36,682 bases of DNA, from NCBI GenBank assembly GCA_945900455.1, contig CAMDJH010000031.1, positions 1 through 36,682 on the forward strand, in the 5' to 3' direction. Made by a program: the position numbers and the translations under genes. This DNA is from Akkermansia muciniphila. Lineage in GTDB: Bacteria; Verrucomicrobiota; Verrucomicrobiia; Limisphaerales; UBA9464. A model generated the notes under the pieces. It was not told the DNA's origin, ran no database searches, and saw only the letters and a list, made by a program, of their open reading frames with translations. This document shows, one piece after another, positions 35,878 through 36,682 of the stretch (positions are counted from its first letter, which is position 1; each line of letters starts with the position of its first letter).

Positions 35878-36337
35878 TTACTTGATCAACTGGTAGAACT
35901 TGTTGTTCGGGCCGATCTGTTCGGTCACGGTGAACACCGCGCCGTTGAGAACCGGAGGCGGGCTGTTGGTCTGCCACGTGCCGGCGGACAAGTTGCCCGT
36001 GGAACGGAGCGTGAAACCCGTCGCCGTCGCTGGCCAAGACAGAACGGCATTGCTCCCCGAGCGTGCAATGGACAACTGGACTGGTGTTGTCGCCACATCA
36101 TTGAACACTCGAAGTCCGACGACTGCCTTGGCGGTGTCGGGGCTGCTCAGGCTCTTCCAGACTACCGCGATCAGGTTATCGCGCCAGGCGAGTTTTCTGG
36201 TTCCCGAGAGTCCCATAGTTGAAATCCGGGTTCGCATTATTGACGTCGATCGTCGCGGTTCGGGGCGACAGGCCGCCCGCTTCCGGGGTCTGGACGCGCA
36301 CCGCCCATTTCGTTGGGTCTTCCTTCTCCTGTTGGGA
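35878..36337 (-). pseudogene. C-terminal remnant of a secreted Verrucomicrobial protein, frameshifted and truncated
   Basis: The minus strand encodes the tail of a secreted protein. Residues such as TPVQLSIARSGSNAVLSWPA, TGFTLRSTGNLS and a final KFYQLIK are the usual C-terminal beta-sandwich of large autotransporter- or FN3-like proteins in this group. An open frame alone would start at ATG 36237. Protein-like text continues upstream in another frame (DPTKWAVRVQTPEAGG and TIDVNNANPDFNYGTLG), from about 36337 to 36200, where a frameshift near 36190-36212 is needed to rejoin LAWRDNLIAVVWKS. The upstream part ends at a stop near 36338-36340, and the sequence beyond belongs to a transposase. So the gene has lost its 5' end. 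Confidence 0.75.
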
Positions 36338-36682
36338 TCAATTCCTCGCCATGGCGTTCGCGCAAATCACCTATAGGCAGAGCCTCGCGGATCTAGAGAC
36401 CTGTCTCCGTGTCAGACCCGATCAACTCTACCACTTAGGCTTCCGATCTTCGATCGCGCATAGCACTCTTGCCGACGCCAATCTCAACCGTGACTGGCGA
36501 ATCTATGCCGAACTTGCCCAGTCGCTGATCCGTAGAGCCCGACGGCTTTATTCCGGTGACCCACTTGACGCGGAGATTGCCGAGACCGTCTATGCGTTCG
36601 ACTCCACAACTGTTCAACTCTGTCTGAGCCTCTTTCCCTGGGCGAAGTTCCGCACCAGCAAGGGTGCCATCAAGCTCCACAC
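36321..36682 (+). CDS. IS4-family transposase (DUF4372 type), N-terminus missing, runs off the window
   Basis: Reading from about 36321, the plus strand gives SFSCWDQFLAMAFAQITYRQ, SLADLETCLRVRPDQLYHLG, HSTLADANLNRDWRIYAEL and YAFDSTTVQLCLSLFPWAKF. This is the N-terminal DUF4372 region leading into the first DDE catalytic Asp (FDST) of IS4-family transposases. The homology starts at the FSCWDQF block; the usual about 45 residues before it and the left terminal inverted repeat are absent, since sequence before 36321 encodes part of another gene on the opposite strand. The first in-frame ATG is at 36351. The right end lies outside the window. It is probably non-functional. Confidence 0.8.

Overview
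The window looks like a chromosomal piece of a GC-rich member of the Verrucomicrobiota (PVC superphylum). The indications are a pseudopilin with a strong type-IV prepilin N-terminus and an H...DG tail, a very large propeller/HEAT/cytochrome-c protein of the type confined mainly to Planctomycetes and Verrucomicrobia, a CRTAC1-like FG-GAP/ASPIC protein, a MurNAc kinase-etherase fusion, and a DUF4159-MoxR-DUF58-BatA-DUF4175 operon. This assignment rests on gene content; no rRNA or other phylogenetic marker was analysed.

Layout. 1-667 holds no gene I can support. 668-1483 (+) is a pseudopilin. 1516-5142 (-) is a leftward string: a VapBC-type toxin-antitoxin pair, a secreted ComEC-like metallo-beta-lactamase-fold hydrolase, and a 614-residue fusion of an N-acetylhexosamine kinase with the MurNAc-6-phosphate etherase MurQ. 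5279-7990 (+) is valyl-tRNA synthetase. 8007-9353 (-) is a secreted alpha/beta hydrolase and 9557-11920 (+) an FG-GAP/ASPIC protein. 11944-15309 (-) is the giant dehydrogenase-like/HEAT/haem protein, and 15450-16679 (-) is tryptophan synthase beta.

16934-19322 (+) is a tight three-gene sugar cassette (WlbA-like Gfo/Idh dehydrogenase, WlbB-like left-handed beta-helix acyltransferase, family 2 glycosyltransferase) linked by ATGA overlaps. A 331-base hairpin-rich spacer separates it from the largest unit of the window. That unit is an eight-gene rightward operon (19654-34357): TPR/zinc-peptidase protein, DUF4159 protein, MoxR ATPase, DUF58 protein, BatA-like VWA protein, DUF4175-like giant coiled-coil membrane protein, VWA/GATase-like membrane protein, and a caspase/C13-like protein that seems to have lost its catalytic cysteine. 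Six of the seven junctions overlap or nearly touch, and the other gap is only 56 bases. The parts suggest an envelope-located, MoxR-driven protein-assembly or quality-control machine with several VWA domains; its substrate cannot be read from the sequence.

34594-35814 (+) is an SPFH membrane protein followed six bases later by an Arc-type ribbon-helix-helix regulator. Their predicted promoter carries a palindrome lying directly over the -10 box, which suggests autorepression. The right end is a rearrangement scar. A leftward secreted-protein C-terminus (frameshifted, with its own terminator) stops at about 36320-36337, exactly where a rightward IS4-family transposase lacking its N-terminus begins.
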